From an uncultured Pseudomonadota bacterium (GTDB lineage: Bacteria > Myxococcota_A > UBA796 > SXON01), in assembly GCA_903875225.1 (NCBI GenBank), contig CAIQVJ010000007.1:1-64000 (forward strand): DNA of 64,000 nt, read 5' to 3'. This document shows positions 42,103 to 51,959 of the stretch, in pieces. The first letter of the stretch is position 1. Each line of letters opens with the position of its first letter. The notes under the pieces were generated by a model that worked only from the letters and a program-made list of their open reading frames with translations, ran no database searches and was not told the origin of the DNA. The position numbers were made by a program, and so were the translations under genes.

Positions 42103-45100
42103 ATGCCCCGCCATTTGTCCGTCTCCGTCGCACTTCGGGTCGCCGTGCTCGCTCCGTTCCTCGGGGCATGCGGCCCGGCGCTGGTGAAGTTCGACACCGC
42201 GGCTGTGGACACCGGGCCCGGGCCGGACGACACGGCGGTCGACATCCCGCGGCTCTCGCTGTCGGCCACCGATCTCGATCTCGGGTACGCCGGCGCGAAC
42301 GAGACGTTGTCTGCGGTGGTTATCGCCTCGAACACCAACGATGGCGTGTCGCCGCTGGAGATCTCCGCCGAGGTCGGCGATGGCAACACGCACTTCTCGG
42401 TCGACGTCCTGCAGGCGAGCATCGATCCCGGGGAGGCCACCACGCTCACCGTGAGTTTCGCGGCCGGCGAGACCGGCACCTACGGCGGCAGCCTCGACCT
42501 CACCAGCAACGACCCGGATCAGCCCTCCGTCACGCTACCGCTCACCGCGACCGTGGCGGTGGACGAGGACGGCGACGGCTACGTGGAGGGCGAAGACTGC
42601 AACGACGCGAACCCCGACGTGAACCCGGGCGAGACCGACACGCCGTACGATGGCGTGGACTCCGACTGCTCGGGCACCTCCGACTACGATGCCGACGGAG
42701 ACGGTCACGACTCCAGTGCCTACGGTGGCGACGACTGTGACGACGCCGATGCTGCGATCTCGCCCGATGCGGAGGAGGCCTGGTACGACGGGGTCGACCA
42801 GAACTGTGACAACCGGTCCGACTTCGACCAGGATGAAGACGGCCACGACTCCGACGCCTACGGCGGAGATGACTGTGACGACGAGAACCCCAACGCGTAC
42901 GTGGGCAACCTCGAGGACCCCGGCAACGGCGTGGACGACGACTGCGATGGTTTCGTGGACGAGACTCCGTCCACCACGGACGACGATGGAGACGGCTTCT
43001 CCGAAGCGACGGGGGATTGCAACGACACCGATGCGGCGATCTCCCCCGCGGCGGACGAGACCTGGTACGACGGCATCGACTCCGACTGCGCGGGAGACGA
43101 CGACTACGACGCCGACGCCGATGGCTACGACGTGGACACCTACGGCGGCGACGACTGCGACGACACGGCCGCCTCCATCCACCCCGGAACGACCGACGTT
43201 CCCTACGACGGGCTGGACACCGACTGCTCGGGCGGATCGGACTTCGATGCCGACGGCGACGGCTACGATGCCTCGACGTACGGCGGGACGGACTGCAACG
43301 ACGCCGACGCGACGATCAACCCGGGCGCGACGGAGATCTGGTACGACGGGGTGAACCAGGACTGCCTCGGCACCTCGGACTACGACCAGGACGGCGACGG
43401 CAAGGACAGCGCCGACTACTCCGGCACCGACTGCAACGATCTGGACCCCACGGTCTTTCCGGGTGCCACCGAGACCTGGTACGACGGCGTGGATTCAGAC
43501 TGCAACGGCCGCTCGGACTACGACGCCGACTCCGACGGCTACGACTCCGACGCCTACGGTGGCACCGACTGCGACGACACGGTCGCCACCGTTCACCCCG
43601 CGGCACGCGAGACCTGGTACGACGGCGTCGACTCGGACTGCTCGGGCGGGTCGGACTACGACCGGGACGGCGACGGCTACGACTCCAGCGCATACGGCGG
43701 CACCGACTGCTCGGACAACAACGCCGCGATCCATCCGGGCGCGACCGAGGTCTGGTACGACGGTGTGGACTCGGACTGTTCGGGAGGCTCGGACTACGAC
43801 CAGGACGGCGACGGCGCGACGGTGGGTACGGCCGACTGCAACGACACCGACCCCTCCATCTACCGCGCAGCGACCGAGTCCTGCGACGGGAAGGACAACG
43901 ACTGCAACGGCGTCGTCGACGACACGGGGGCGACCTGGTACCGGGACGCCGACAGGGACACCTACGGCAACCCGGCGGTCACCACGGTCTCCTGCACGGC
44001 GCCCTCGGGGTTCGTGGCGAACGACGGCGACTGCGACGACACCACGCCGAGCACGCACCCCGGCGCGCCCGAGCTCGCATACGACGGCGCCGACAACGAC
44101 TGCAACGGCAGGGTCGACGACATGACCGCCCTGGCCCAGAGCGACTGGGCGGTGGTCGGCACCTCGGCGAGCCATGCGGTCGGGGCCACGGTCGGCGCGA
44201 TCTTCGATGACGAGGATGGGGACGGCAACCCGGAGCTCGTGCTCGCGGCCCCGGCCGACGACGTGGGCGGGAGCAACGCTGGCGCGCTCGCCTGGCACGA
44301 CCTGGGCCTTCGCGGCACGAGCGTGTCGTTCACCTCCGGGTACCTGCACATCTACGGCGAGAGCGCAGACGACGGGTTCGGCACCGGCGTCGCCACACTC
44401 GGCGACGTGGATGGGTACGACAGCGGGGAGACCGAGTTCATCGCGGGGGCGGCCGGCGACGACGACGGCGGCACGAACGCTGGAGCCGTCTACATCTTCG
44501 ACCTGTACAACTACGGGTGGAAGACCGGGAACCAGAAGGTGAGCGGCCTCTCCCAGGCAAAGCTCATCGGCCGGGCTGCCAGCGAGGCGTTCGGCTCCGT
44601 CGTCGCCACAGGGGATCTCGACGCAGACGGGTGGCCCGACATCCTGGTGGGTGGGTACGGACGCACGTCGAGCCAGGGCGAGGCGTACCTGTACACCGCG
44701 GCAGACGGCTACTACTCGGGCTCGCTCTACTACGACAGCGACTACACCTTCGGGCTGCGGGGCACGGCGGCCGGGGACGAATTCGGCAAGGCGCTCACCA
44801 CCGGCGACGTCGACGGTGACGGGCAGGATGACGTCGTGGCCTGCGCGCCGGCCTTCGACGTCTCCGCGGCCACGACCTCCGCAGGTGGGTGCTGGCTCCT
44901 CAACGCAGGCTCGATCCCGGCGTACGCCACCACGATGGTGAGCACGATCGACGACGCCCGGATCGTCGGCGTCGCCTCGTCCGACGGAGTCGGCTCCGCG
45001 CCGGGATCGATCGACATGGCCGACGTGGACGGCGACGGGCTCGCCGACCTCGCGATCGGCGTACCGGGCTACGACGGCACCACCACCAACGGCGGCGCCG

Positions 45101-45501
45101 TGGCGCTGTTCCTCTCGGCCAGCCTGACCGGTGAGCACACGGTCGCCGTCGCCGACGCGATGGTGGAGGGCGATGGCGCGCTCGGCACCTCGGTGCAGCT
45201 TGGGGACATCGATCGCAGCGGGACCATCGGGCTCCTCGCCGGCGCCCCCTCGGCGGGATCCGCGGGCATGGTGTATGCCCTCTCCACCACATCGCTGCGC
45301 GCCGGCGGGACCATCGACATCCGCACCGCGGCCTCCGGTAGCTGGGTGGGGGAGGCGGCCAGCGACGCTTTCGGCACCACGCTCTCCAACGTCTACGACG
45401 TGGACAACGACGGGAGGGACGAGTTCGTGAGCGGGGCCAGCGGGTGGGACAGCGGCGCCACCACTTCTGCAGGCAAGGACTACGTCCTGCCGCTCTGGTA
45501 G
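42103..45501 (+). CDS. Large lipoprotein with MopE-type Asp/Cys repeats and FG-GAP propeller
   Basis: The product is 1132 residues from ATG 42103. The signal ends in FLGACG (lipobox). An ASH/choice-of-anchor-D-like beta domain lies at ~45-145 ([17 protein letters not shown] ... [15 protein letters not shown]). About eleven MopE-type units follow (~150-674), each DxDGDGxD...DCDD...[18 protein letters not shown], mostly 46 residues long. The Asp/Glu carboxylates are expected to bind calcium or other divalent ions, and the Cys pairs to form disulfides. The C-terminus (~690-1132) is a set of integrin-alpha-like FG-GAP repeats ([41 protein letters not shown]). It is likely a surface adhesin or scaffold. 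dapF follows by 8 bp. Confidence 0.88.
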   Translation: MPRHLSVSVALRVAVLAPFLGACGPALVKFDTAAVDTGPGPDDTAVDIPRLSLSATDLDLGYAGANETLSAVVIASNTNDGVSPLEISAEVGDGNTHFSVDVLQASIDPGEATTLTVSFAAGETGTYGGSLDLTSNDPDQPSVTLPLTATVAVDEDGDGYVEGEDCNDANPDVNPGETDTPYDGVDSDCSGTSDYDADGDGHDSSAYGGDDCDDADAAISPDAEEAWYDGVDQNCDNRSDFDQDEDGHDSDAYGGDDCDDENPNAYVGNLEDPGNGVDDDCDGFVDETPSTTDDDGDGFSEATGDCNDTDAAISPAADETWYDGIDSDCAGDDDYDADADGYDVDTYGGDDCDDTAASIHPGTTDVPYDGLDTDCSGGSDFDADGDGYDASTYGGTDCNDADATINPGATEIWYDGVNQDCLGTSDYDQDGDGKDSADYSGTDCNDLDPTVFPGATETWYDGVDSDCNGRSDYDADSDGYDSDAYGGTDCDDTVATVHPAARETWYDGVDSDCSGGSDYDRDGDGYDSSAYGGTDCSDNNAAIHPGATEVWYDGVDSDCSGGSDYDQDGDGATVGTADCNDTDPSIYRAATESCDGKDNDCNGVVDDTGATWYRDADRDTYGNPAVTTVSCTAPSGFVANDGDCDDTTPSTHPGAPELAYDGADNDCNGRVDDMTALAQSDWAVVGTSASHAVGATVGAIFDDEDGDGNPELVLAAPADDVGGSNAGALAWHDLGLRGTSVSFTSGYLHIYGESADDGFGTGVATLGDVDGYDSGETEFIAGAAGDDDGGTNAGAVYIFDLYNYGWKTGNQKVSGLSQAKLIGRAASEAFGSVVATGDLDADGWPDILVGGYGRTSSQGEAYLYTAADGYYSGSLYYDSDYTFGLRGTAAGDEFGKALTTGDVDGDGQDDVVACAPAFDVSAATTSAGGCWLLNAGSIPAYATTMVSTIDDARIVGVASSDGVGSAPGSIDMADVDGDGLADLAIGVPGYDGTTTNGGAVALFLSASLTGEHTVAVADAMVEGDGALGTSVQLGDIDRSGTIGLLAGAPSAGSAGMVYALSTTSLRAGGTIDIRTAASGSWVGEAASDAFGTTLSNVYDVDNDGRDEFVSGASGWDSGATTSAGKDYVLPLW
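42550..44125 (+). repeat. Degenerate ~138-bp coding tandem repeats
   Basis: Eleven or so diverged copies of a unit encoding Asp-rich loop, [18 protein letters not shown] lie end to end inside the large lipoprotein gene. Units of 46 codons dominate; three are shorter or longer. The middle copies (~43080-43790) are the most alike, suggesting recent local duplication. Confidence 0.8.
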
Positions 45502-45509
45502 AGAGCGAG

Positions 45510-46268
45510 GTGCTTCCGCGCACGTTCTTCCGGGCTCACGGGCTCGGCAACGACTACCTCGTGTGGGAGGGGGAGCCCGGGGTGGTCACCCCTGGCTGGG
45601 TGCGCCGCGTGTGCGACCGCCACACCGGCGTGGGCTCGGACGGCGTGCTCGTCCCAGGCGACGCTCGCGACGGCGCACAGACGGCGGTCCGGATCTTCAA
45701 CCCCGATGGCAGCGAGGCCGAAAAATCGGGGAACGGCGTACGCATCTACGCGCTCTGGTGGGCCCGGCGGACCGGTGCCCGCGATTTTGCAGTGAGCACG
45801 ATCGGCGGGACCGTCACCGTGCAGGTGTACGATGGCGACCGGGTCCGGGCCGCGATGGGCGTGGCCAGGCTCGGCTCGGCAGTCGAGCTCTGCGGGTACC
45901 CCGCCTGGCCGGTGGACATCGGGAACCCGCACCGGGTCATCCTCGCCATCCCCGACGACTGGTGTGCGATCGGCGCGCGGATCGAGCTTGCGGTGCCGGG
46001 CCGGACGAACGTGCAATTCGTCCACGTCCTTGACCGGACGCGGGTCGTGGCCCGGATCTGGGAGCGTGGCGCCGGCCGTACGCTCGCGAGTGGGTCGAGC
46101 GCCTCTGCGATCGCTCGCGTGGTGACGGCGCTGGGCCTGTGCGACAGCCCGATCGAGGTCGGGATGGAGGGCGGCACGCTCACCGTTGAGGTGGATGCCT
46201 CAGGGCGCTGCACGATCGACGGGCCCATCGTCGCGATCGCGCGGGTGGAGCTGGACCGCGGGTGGTGA
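45510..46268 (+). CDS. dapF: Diaminopimelate epimerase-like protein lacking both catalytic cysteines
   Basis: The product is 252 residues from GTG 45510, slightly shorter than usual DapF (~275). The fold signatures are all present: [52 protein letters not shown] and ERGAGRTLA. Canonical DapF uses two cysteines, in (A/C)CGNG(x)R and ACGTGA. Here both are Ser: [10 protein letters not shown] (codon TCG) and LASGSSASA (codon AGT). The Glu and His that orient the substrate remain. It may therefore bind a diaminopimelate-like ligand without classical two-thiol epimerisation, or use another chemistry. It is 8 bp downstream of the large lipoprotein. A normal DapF probably exists elsewhere. Confidence 0.85.
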   Translation: MLPRTFFRAHGLGNDYLVWEGEPGVVTPGWVRRVCDRHTGVGSDGVLVPGDARDGAQTAVRIFNPDGSEAEKSGNGVRIYALWWARRTGARDFAVSTIGGTVTVQVYDGDRVRAAMGVARLGSAVELCGYPAWPVDIGNPHRVILAIPDDWCAIGARIELAVPGRTNVQFVHVLDRTRVVARIWERGAGRTLASGSSASAIARVVTALGLCDSPIEVGMEGGTLTVEVDASGRCTIDGPIVAIARVELDRGW

Positions 46269-46318
46269 GCCGGGGGTGACCCCGCGAGGTGGGCGCCCCG
46301 GCCGCGCAGCTCGCCAGC

Positions 46319-47302
46319 CTAGTCCTGTGCCTTCTTGGTCTCGGCGAGCGCGGCGCTGTCGAACCAGTCGGGCGCAGCCGCTGGAGCAGCCTCGGACGCA
46401 GCAGGGCGGGCCATGCGAACGGGAGCGTACTCGGCCTTGAGGCTCGCCGCTTCGGCCTGGACCGGCGCTCCGCCTGCGAATCCGCCGTCGTCGTAGGGGT
46501 TCGTCGGCGCGGGCCCGGGCGAGTCCATCTGCTCCACGGGGTAGCCGCCGGCCGATCGGGAGAGCTCGTCGCGCGCCTGCACGCCGGCGACCGGAGACCA
46601 GCTCTCGATCCGCAGCGACACGAACTGGTCGAGGGGCACCGAGACCTCGGTCGGGCCCATCGGGAGCGCCACCGTCACCTTGTCGTCCTGCAGCTTGCCG
46701 AGCAGCACCGTACCGGTCTGGAGCTGCACACGCCACAGGCCCTGGGGGTCGTTCACCGGCGCGACGTACTGGCACTCGGAGAGCAGCGGGGAGAAGGTGC
46801 CGAGATCGTTCACGATCACGAGGTGGGTGAGCGCGGGGTCGACCAGGAAGTCGTCGCCGAAGCGGGTCTTCATGCGGTAGATCGGGCCGCCCGGCCACCG
46901 GGCTTCTCCCTGGAGCTGGAACCGGGAGAGGTCGTTCATCGGGAGATCGACCGGCACCTCGGCGCCGCCGACCGAGATGCTCATCGCGAGCTTCGGGTCG
47001 GCCCAGGTGCCGCGAAGCTCGGAGCCGTTGCGCAACCAGACGTCCACACGGCCATCGGCATCGCCCAGCTGACCGCCTGTCGAGGGGACCACCTCGCCCA
47101 CGTCCGCGAGCGGGATCTCGAGGTCACCGGAGCCACTCTTGAGCAGGAGGGTTTTTGTGTGGATCTCGCCCATCAGGATCTGGCCATCGCCGAGCGTCGC
47201 ACGCACGGGGGTCTCAGCGTCCCGGTGCTTGAACAGGGATGCATAGGCGGGCTCGATCAGGAGGGCGGGGAGAGCGAAGATCAGGAAGTAGCGGGAGTTC
47301 AC
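46319..47302 (-). CDS. Secreted or membrane-anchored hypothetical protein
   Basis: The product is 327 residues. N-terminal hydrophobic segment MNSRYFLIFALPALLIEPAYAS is a signal peptide or anchor. The middle (~30-215) is beta-rich with repeated Leu/Val/Gly patterns (DGQILMGEIHTKTLLL; NGSELRGTWADPKLAMSI; TGTVLLGKLQDDKVTVALP), hinting at two or three similar beta modules. The C-terminal ~90 residues are Pro/Ala-rich and probably disordered. No family recognised. Convergent with dapF; divergent from the next gene. Confidence 0.7.
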   Translation of the reverse strand: MNSRYFLIFALPALLIEPAYASLFKHRDAETPVRATLGDGQILMGEIHTKTLLLKSGSGDLEIPLADVGEVVPSTGGQLGDADGRVDVWLRNGSELRGTWADPKLAMSISVGGAEVPVDLPMNDLSRFQLQGEARWPGGPIYRMKTRFGDDFLVDPALTHLVIVNDLGTFSPLLSECQYVAPVNDPQGLWRVQLQTGTVLLGKLQDDKVTVALPMGPTEVSVPLDQFVSLRIESWSPVAGVQARDELSRSAGGYPVEQMDSPGPAPTNPYDDGGFAGGAPVQAEAASLKAEYAPVRMARPAASEAAPAAAPDWFDSAALAETKKAQD

Positions 47303-47457
47303 GTTGGCCTCGGGGTTCGCGGGGACAACGCCGGGGCCTGGGCGGGCCTTACACGTCTCCGACCCCGAGGAGGCGATTTGGGCACGTTCCCGTGCAAGCG
47401 TCGTGCAACGCGTGTTCCTCGCGCAGGCCGCCCGAGTCCTGCGGCTACTGCAGGAGC

Positions 47458-48630
47458 ATGAACCGCATCCTCCCCTTCACCCTCGTCGCTGCAGCCACCC
47501 TCCTGCTCGCAGCCCAACCTGTACCGCCGAGCGCGCCAGCCCCGCCCGTCCCCCTGCCCGGGGATGAGCTCGCCGACGGCCTCGCGCTGGGCGTGGGCGA
47601 CTGGCTGGACCGGACGGTCCAGGCGGACCAGTTCCGCACCTCCTCCCCGCTCTTCGACGAGGAGTGGATGTTCGGAACGTGGATGATGGCCGCTGTCGGC
47701 TTCGGTCAGCACGCCCGGGCCCACCCCGATGCCCGCGCAGCAGACCTCGTGCGCATGGATGCCTGCCTGGACGTGCTGCTCGGCCCCGACGGCGTGCGGT
47801 TCGACGAGCGCAAGTGGAACGCTTCCCCGCTCACCGATCTCGAGGAGGTCCGGCACGGCCACGCCGCGTGGCTGGGCTACGTGAACCTCGCGCTCGGGCT
47901 GCGGCACGGGCTCGCGGAGGGCGCGCCGGACCGGTACTCGGACATCCACGATCGCGTGTCCGACGCGCTGATCGCGCGGCTGGACGCGCCCATCATCGAG
48001 ACCTACCCCGGGGAGGCCTACCCCGTGGACAACGCTGCGGGGCTCGGCTCGCTGGGGATGTCCGCCGCGAGCCCCGCGGATCCCGAGCGCACCGCACGCA
48101 CGGCGGCTGCCCTGGGAGCGGCCCTGGGGCGCCTGCAATCCCGCTGGCGGGAGCCGCAGACCGGGCTGCTGTACCAGTGGCTGTCGCCCGCGGGGACAGC
48201 GCACGGCCCGCCACGGGGCTCGGGCACGTTCCTCGCCTCGTGGTTCCTGAGCTTCGGCGCACCCGAACCGGCGCACTCCCTGTACCGCGCAGGTCGCACC
48301 TACCTCTACGAGCCGCTCGGCCCGCTCGGGGCGATGCGTGAATACCGCTTCGACGATGCGACCGCGGGCGGTGACATCGACTCCGGGCCGCTCGTGCTCG
48401 GCCGCGGCGTCTCGGCCACCGCCTTTGCCATCGGCGCCGCACGCGCCGCAGGCGACGCCGACACGGCCGCCGCGCTGATCCGCACGGCGACGCTGTTCGG
48501 GGCCCCCGCAGCAGACGCCGACGGCGCCTTGCACTTCCGCACTGCGGGCGCCGCGATGTGCGGTGCGGAGAGTTGCGGCGCCCTCGGCGATGCGATCCTG
48601 TTCGCGATGGTCACGACCCCGGCGCAGTAG
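47458..48630 (+). CDS. Secreted helical protein of unknown function
   Basis: The product is 390 residues from ATG 47458. Signal peptide MNRILPFTLVAAATLLLAAQ followed by a Pro-rich stretch. The mature part is largely helical with aromatic/His motifs SSPLFDEEWMFGTWMMAAVGFGQHARAH, EVRHGHAAWLGYVNLALGL and YPGEAYPVDNAAGLGSLGM. The pattern suggests an (alpha/alpha) barrel such as seen in glycan-active enzymes, but I cannot assign a family. Two Cys near the C-terminus (MCGAESCG). The patatin gene follows. Confidence 0.65.
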   Translation: MNRILPFTLVAAATLLLAAQPVPPSAPAPPVPLPGDELADGLALGVGDWLDRTVQADQFRTSSPLFDEEWMFGTWMMAAVGFGQHARAHPDARAADLVRMDACLDVLLGPDGVRFDERKWNASPLTDLEEVRHGHAAWLGYVNLALGLRHGLAEGAPDRYSDIHDRVSDALIARLDAPIIETYPGEAYPVDNAAGLGSLGMSAASPADPERTARTAAALGAALGRLQSRWREPQTGLLYQWLSPAGTAHGPPRGSGTFLASWFLSFGAPEPAHSLYRAGRTYLYEPLGPLGAMREYRFDDATAGGDIDSGPLVLGRGVSATAFAIGAARAAGDADTAAALIRTATLFGAPAADADGALHFRTAGAAMCGAESCGALGDAILFAMVTTPAQ

Positions 48631-48706
48631 CCCCCCTGGGGCCACGGGTTCGGCCTGCCGCGCTCCCCCGTGCGTTACAGAGCGTGCCTCACTCGGAACC
48701 CCGTTC

Positions 48707-50119
48707 TTGGACCTCGTCCACCTGCACGACCAACGCAAGCCCTTCGAGGACCTCGAGACAGCGCTGGTCCGCCTCGCGCTGAAGCGACCCGGCGACCTGC
48801 ACGACGACGCCGTGGACGTGCTCCGCTACGTCATCCGATTCGCGAAGCTCCACCTGGTGCGCAACGAGCACGGCGTGGACGTGGACGTGACCGACCGCCT
48901 CCGTCACCTGGCGCGGCGCGTGAAGGAGCTCCTGATTCCTGCGATCATCGAGCAGGAAGACCTCTGGATGGCGATGCGCAGCGCGCCCGAGCTTTTGCGG
49001 GAGGTGCGGCAGCAGGAGCGCCGGCTGGCGCAGAACTCGGCGCTGGACCGTGCGAGTCTCCTCGCGGAGGTGTGCACGCGGCAGCTTGTGGTCGCGTGCA
49101 GCGGCGGCGGGGGCAGCGGTTACGGGTACGCTGGCGCCTGGACCCTGCTGCACCGGCGCGGCCTGCAGCCCGAGATGATCGCCGGCACGAGCATCGGCGC
49201 GCTGATGAGCCTTTTCCGGGCGAGGCGGCGCGTGTACGACGGCGTGCCGCTGCTCGAGGCCTCCAAGCGCCTCTCGTGGGACAACGTGTTCCGGGTATTC
49301 GACATGGAGAGCCGGTACGGCATCCCGGCCACCCTCAGGCTCTATCTGCGGTCGGCGATCGGCAGCCTGTTCGAGACGCCGGACGGCCGCCCGCTGACGT
49401 TCGCAGACCTCGAGATCCCCTTGCTGATCGTGACGACGGGCATCGGCGTCGAAGCGTTCAAATACGACATGAAGTACTACGAGCACTTCATGGACGACGC
49501 CGTCTCCCCGGGCGCCCAGCCCGGCGTGAGCCGCGTCCGGCAGATGGCGCAGGTCGCCACGATCTTCCGGGACTTCATGTCCACGCCCGACGCCCTGCGC
49601 GAGGTCGTGTTCGGCTCGGATCCGGCCACCTACCAGGCGGACATCCTGGACGCCGCAGGCTTCTCGGCCTCGATCCCCGGCCTCATCCACTACGACGTGC
49701 TGCGGGACGACCGCCGGATGAAAGCGCTGCTGGACGACCTGTACTCGAGGTACGGGATCACGCGGCTCTCGGAGGGCGGCCTGGTGAACAACCTGCCCAT
49801 CCGGCCGCTCTGGAACGAGGTGCAGGGCGGCCGGATCGTTCGACGCAACGCGTTCGTGCTCGCGCTGGACTGCTTCTCGCCCCGGCTGCGCTACCCGCTG
49901 TTCTACACGATCCAGCAGGGTGTGCGCCCGAATGTGAACCGCAACATCCCGTATGCGAACCTGTACTTTCCGATGCAGCGGGTGCTGAGTCCGCTCAACC
50001 TCGTCCCGGCGCTCCCCGACGTGACGGACGCCATGCGCTGGACGATGGAGGAGCTGGGCCCCGAGATGCCGTTCATCGAGCGGATGTGCAACCCGATCCG
50101 CGAGCTTCCACCCGGGTAG
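48707..50119 (+). CDS. Patatin-like phospholipase
   Basis: The product is about 470 residues if it starts at TTG 48707 (LDLVHLHDQRKPFEDLE); no better start is visible without overlapping the previous gene. A helical N-terminal region covers ~1-120. The patatin domain follows with oxyanion loop SGGGGSGYGYAGAW, nucleophile GTSIGAL, and the dyad region SEGGLVNNLP. The family's dyad is Asp-Gly-Gly/Ala; here the Asp is Glu, a conservative but notable change. No signal peptide, so cytosolic or secreted by another route. Patatins hydrolyse acyl lipids. Confidence 0.85.
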   Translation: MDLVHLHDQRKPFEDLETALVRLALKRPGDLHDDAVDVLRYVIRFAKLHLVRNEHGVDVDVTDRLRHLARRVKELLIPAIIEQEDLWMAMRSAPELLREVRQQERRLAQNSALDRASLLAEVCTRQLVVACSGGGGSGYGYAGAWTLLHRRGLQPEMIAGTSIGALMSLFRARRRVYDGVPLLEASKRLSWDNVFRVFDMESRYGIPATLRLYLRSAIGSLFETPDGRPLTFADLEIPLLIVTTGIGVEAFKYDMKYYEHFMDDAVSPGAQPGVSRVRQMAQVATIFRDFMSTPDALREVVFGSDPATYQADILDAAGFSASIPGLIHYDVLRDDRRMKALLDDLYSRYGITRLSEGGLVNNLPIRPLWNEVQGGRIVRRNAFVLALDCFSPRLRYPLFYTIQQGVRPNVNRNIPYANLYFPMQRVLSPLNLVPALPDVTDAMRWTMEELGPEMPFIERMCNPIRELPPG

Positions 50120-50239
50120 CTGGCGCGGTGCAGGCGGCGTCTCGCTCGCGTGCCGGGGCCAGTGGCCGCCTCCGTGGACGCCGTCCTCCCCCCGGACTAT
50201 GCGCGTGCCGCGGCGGTTTCCCAGCCGCAGGAGGTCCGA

Positions 50240-50605
50240 ATGCTCATTGCCCTTTACGCCGCCCTCGCCCTCGCCACCGATCCCATCGCCGCCACCACCG
50301 CCAGCACGTTCTCGTGGACGGCGCTGTCGGCTGCGAAGGCCCCCATCGCCGTTGCGACCTTCACCCAGGGGAAGGTGACCTACGACCTCAAGTGCGATCC
50401 GACCTCGTGCACCATCGACCACGGCACGACCCACCTCTCCGCGCACGTCACGATCACCGTCGTCAAGGGCACGCAGCCCACGGTGAACGTGGTGATCGAC
50501 GGCACGGACGCCGGCTACCTGTTCTCGAAGGTCGCGGTCCGCTGGATCGCGCCGGCGCCCGCCAAGGGCACCGTGGTGCGGTTGGGCGGCTACGAGGTCC
50601 AATAG
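50240..50605 (+). CDS. Small secreted beta protein
   Basis: The product is 121 residues from ATG 50240, with CAGGAGG seven bases upstream. Signal MLIALYAALALATDPIAA is short. The mature part is Thr/Val-rich beta sequence with one Cys pair (KCDPTSCT). No known domain. The sulfatase-like gene starts 4 bp after its stop, so they form a unit. Confidence 0.65.
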   Translation: MLIALYAALALATDPIAATTASTFSWTALSAAKAPIAVATFTQGKVTYDLKCDPTSCTIDHGTTHLSAHVTITVVKGTQPTVNVVIDGTDAGYLFSKVAVRWIAPAPAKGTVVRLGGYEVQ

Positions 50606-50609
50606 GCGC

Positions 50610-51953
50610 TTGAGGATTCCCCACCTGACGCTGCTCCCGGTGCTCGCCGGGTGTGGCCACGCGTCTCACGAACGGGCGCATCCCAACGTGGTGCTCATCC
50701 TCGTCGACACGCTGCGGGCCGACGCTGTCGGCGCCTACGGCAGTCGGCACGCCACCACGCCCAACCTGGACGCGGTGGCGGCGAGCGGGATGGTGTGGGA
50801 GCAGGCGACGAGCCAGGCCGCGTGGACCGTCCCCAGCGTGGCCAGCCTGTTCACGGGTGTGGACCCGCAGGCCCACCATTGCCTGCGGTTCGACGTTCAC
50901 GGCGCCATCTCGCTGGACACGCTCTCTCCCGCTCACGACACGCTCGCCGAGCAGTTCCACGCCTCCGGGTACGCCACGGCTGCGTTCATCAAGTCCACGG
51001 TGCTCGACGCCTCGCTCGGCTACGACCAGGGCTTCGGCACCTACCAGATCATCGACGGCGACGACCGCGCGTGGGGGCACTCCGCCAGAGACCTGAACGA
51101 CGCAGCCATCCCCTGGCTCACCGCGGCGGAAGCAGGCCACGAGCCCTTCTTCGCCTACCTGCACTACATGGACGCCCACTCGCCCTACCATCCGCCTCCG
51201 CCGTACGACACGCGGTACGACGCCGCGTACGATGGGCCCTACGATGGCGCCCACATGCCCGTCGTCGAGGCCGTGGCACGTGGCGCACCCCCCGGGCCTC
51301 GGGACTGGGAGCACCTCCGCGGGCTCTACGACGGCGAGATCGCCTACTGGGACAGCGAGTTCGGACGCTTGTACCAGGCGCTTGACGCCGTGGGCGCCTG
51401 GCGGGACACCGTGCTCGTGGTGGTGGGAGACCATGGCGAGGCGTTCTTCGAGCATCACGACGTGTTCCACGAGGACGTCTACCAGGAGAACGTGCATGTG
51501 CCGCTGGTGATGGTGGGGCCTGGGGTGCCGGTGGGTCGGATGTCCGGGTACACGCAGCTGATCGACCTGCCGCCCACGCTCGTGGCGCTGACCGGCGTCC
51601 GACCGGGCTCGCGGTGGACGGGTCGGAGCCAGCTTGCGGGCATGGCCGCGGGCGTGGCCCCGGGGGAGGAGGTCTACAGCGAATACGAGGACAAGCGCTC
51701 GCTGATCGAGCCCGGCGGCCTGAAGCTGCTCGTCGGTGAGGGACAGGAACAGCTCTACGATCTCGCCGTCGATCCGGGGGAGACGAGGGACCTCGCGGCC
51801 TCCCGGCCGGTGGACGTCAGCCGACTGCGGGGAGAGCTGGATGCCCGCGTGGCTGCGGCGCAGCGGCTCGGCCGTGCGTTCGTCGCCGCGCCCCGGCACG
51901 CGCTGAATGACAAGCTCGTCGAGGAGCTGCAGAACCTCGGCTACCTCGAGTGA
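50610..51953 (+). CDS. Sulfatase/alkaline-phosphatase superfamily lipoprotein
   Basis: The product is 447 residues from TTG 50610. Lipoprotein signal LLPVLAGC. The metal-binding start VVLILVDTLRADAVGAYG and the second metal site VVVGDHGEAFFEH are clear. The nucleophile position of sulfatases (CxPSR) reads TVPSVASLFTG: Thr replaces the Cys/Ser that is converted to formylglycine. So it is probably a phosphatase, phosphodiesterase or phosphotransferase rather than a formylglycine sulfatase. YMDAHSPYHPP and the C-terminal LYDLAVDPGETRDLA match the family. Convergent with the PhoD-like gene, 6 bp apart. Confidence 0.87.
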   Translation: MRIPHLTLLPVLAGCGHASHERAHPNVVLILVDTLRADAVGAYGSRHATTPNLDAVAASGMVWEQATSQAAWTVPSVASLFTGVDPQAHHCLRFDVHGAISLDTLSPAHDTLAEQFHASGYATAAFIKSTVLDASLGYDQGFGTYQIIDGDDRAWGHSARDLNDAAIPWLTAAEAGHEPFFAYLHYMDAHSPYHPPPPYDTRYDAAYDGPYDGAHMPVVEAVARGAPPGPRDWEHLRGLYDGEIAYWDSEFGRLYQALDAVGAWRDTVLVVVGDHGEAFFEHHDVFHEDVYQENVHVPLVMVGPGVPVGRMSGYTQLIDLPPTLVALTGVRPGSRWTGRSQLAGMAAGVAPGEEVYSEYEDKRSLIEPGGLKLLVGEGQEQLYDLAVDPGETRDLAASRPVDVSRLRGELDARVAAAQRLGRAFVAAPRHALNDKLVEELQNLGYLE

Positions 51954-51959
51954 GCGGTA

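Noticed and set aside
42550..44125. Repeat array considered as CRISPR or minisatellite
   Set aside because: Repeats are in frame, degenerate and have no spacers; they encode Asp/Cys protein modules.
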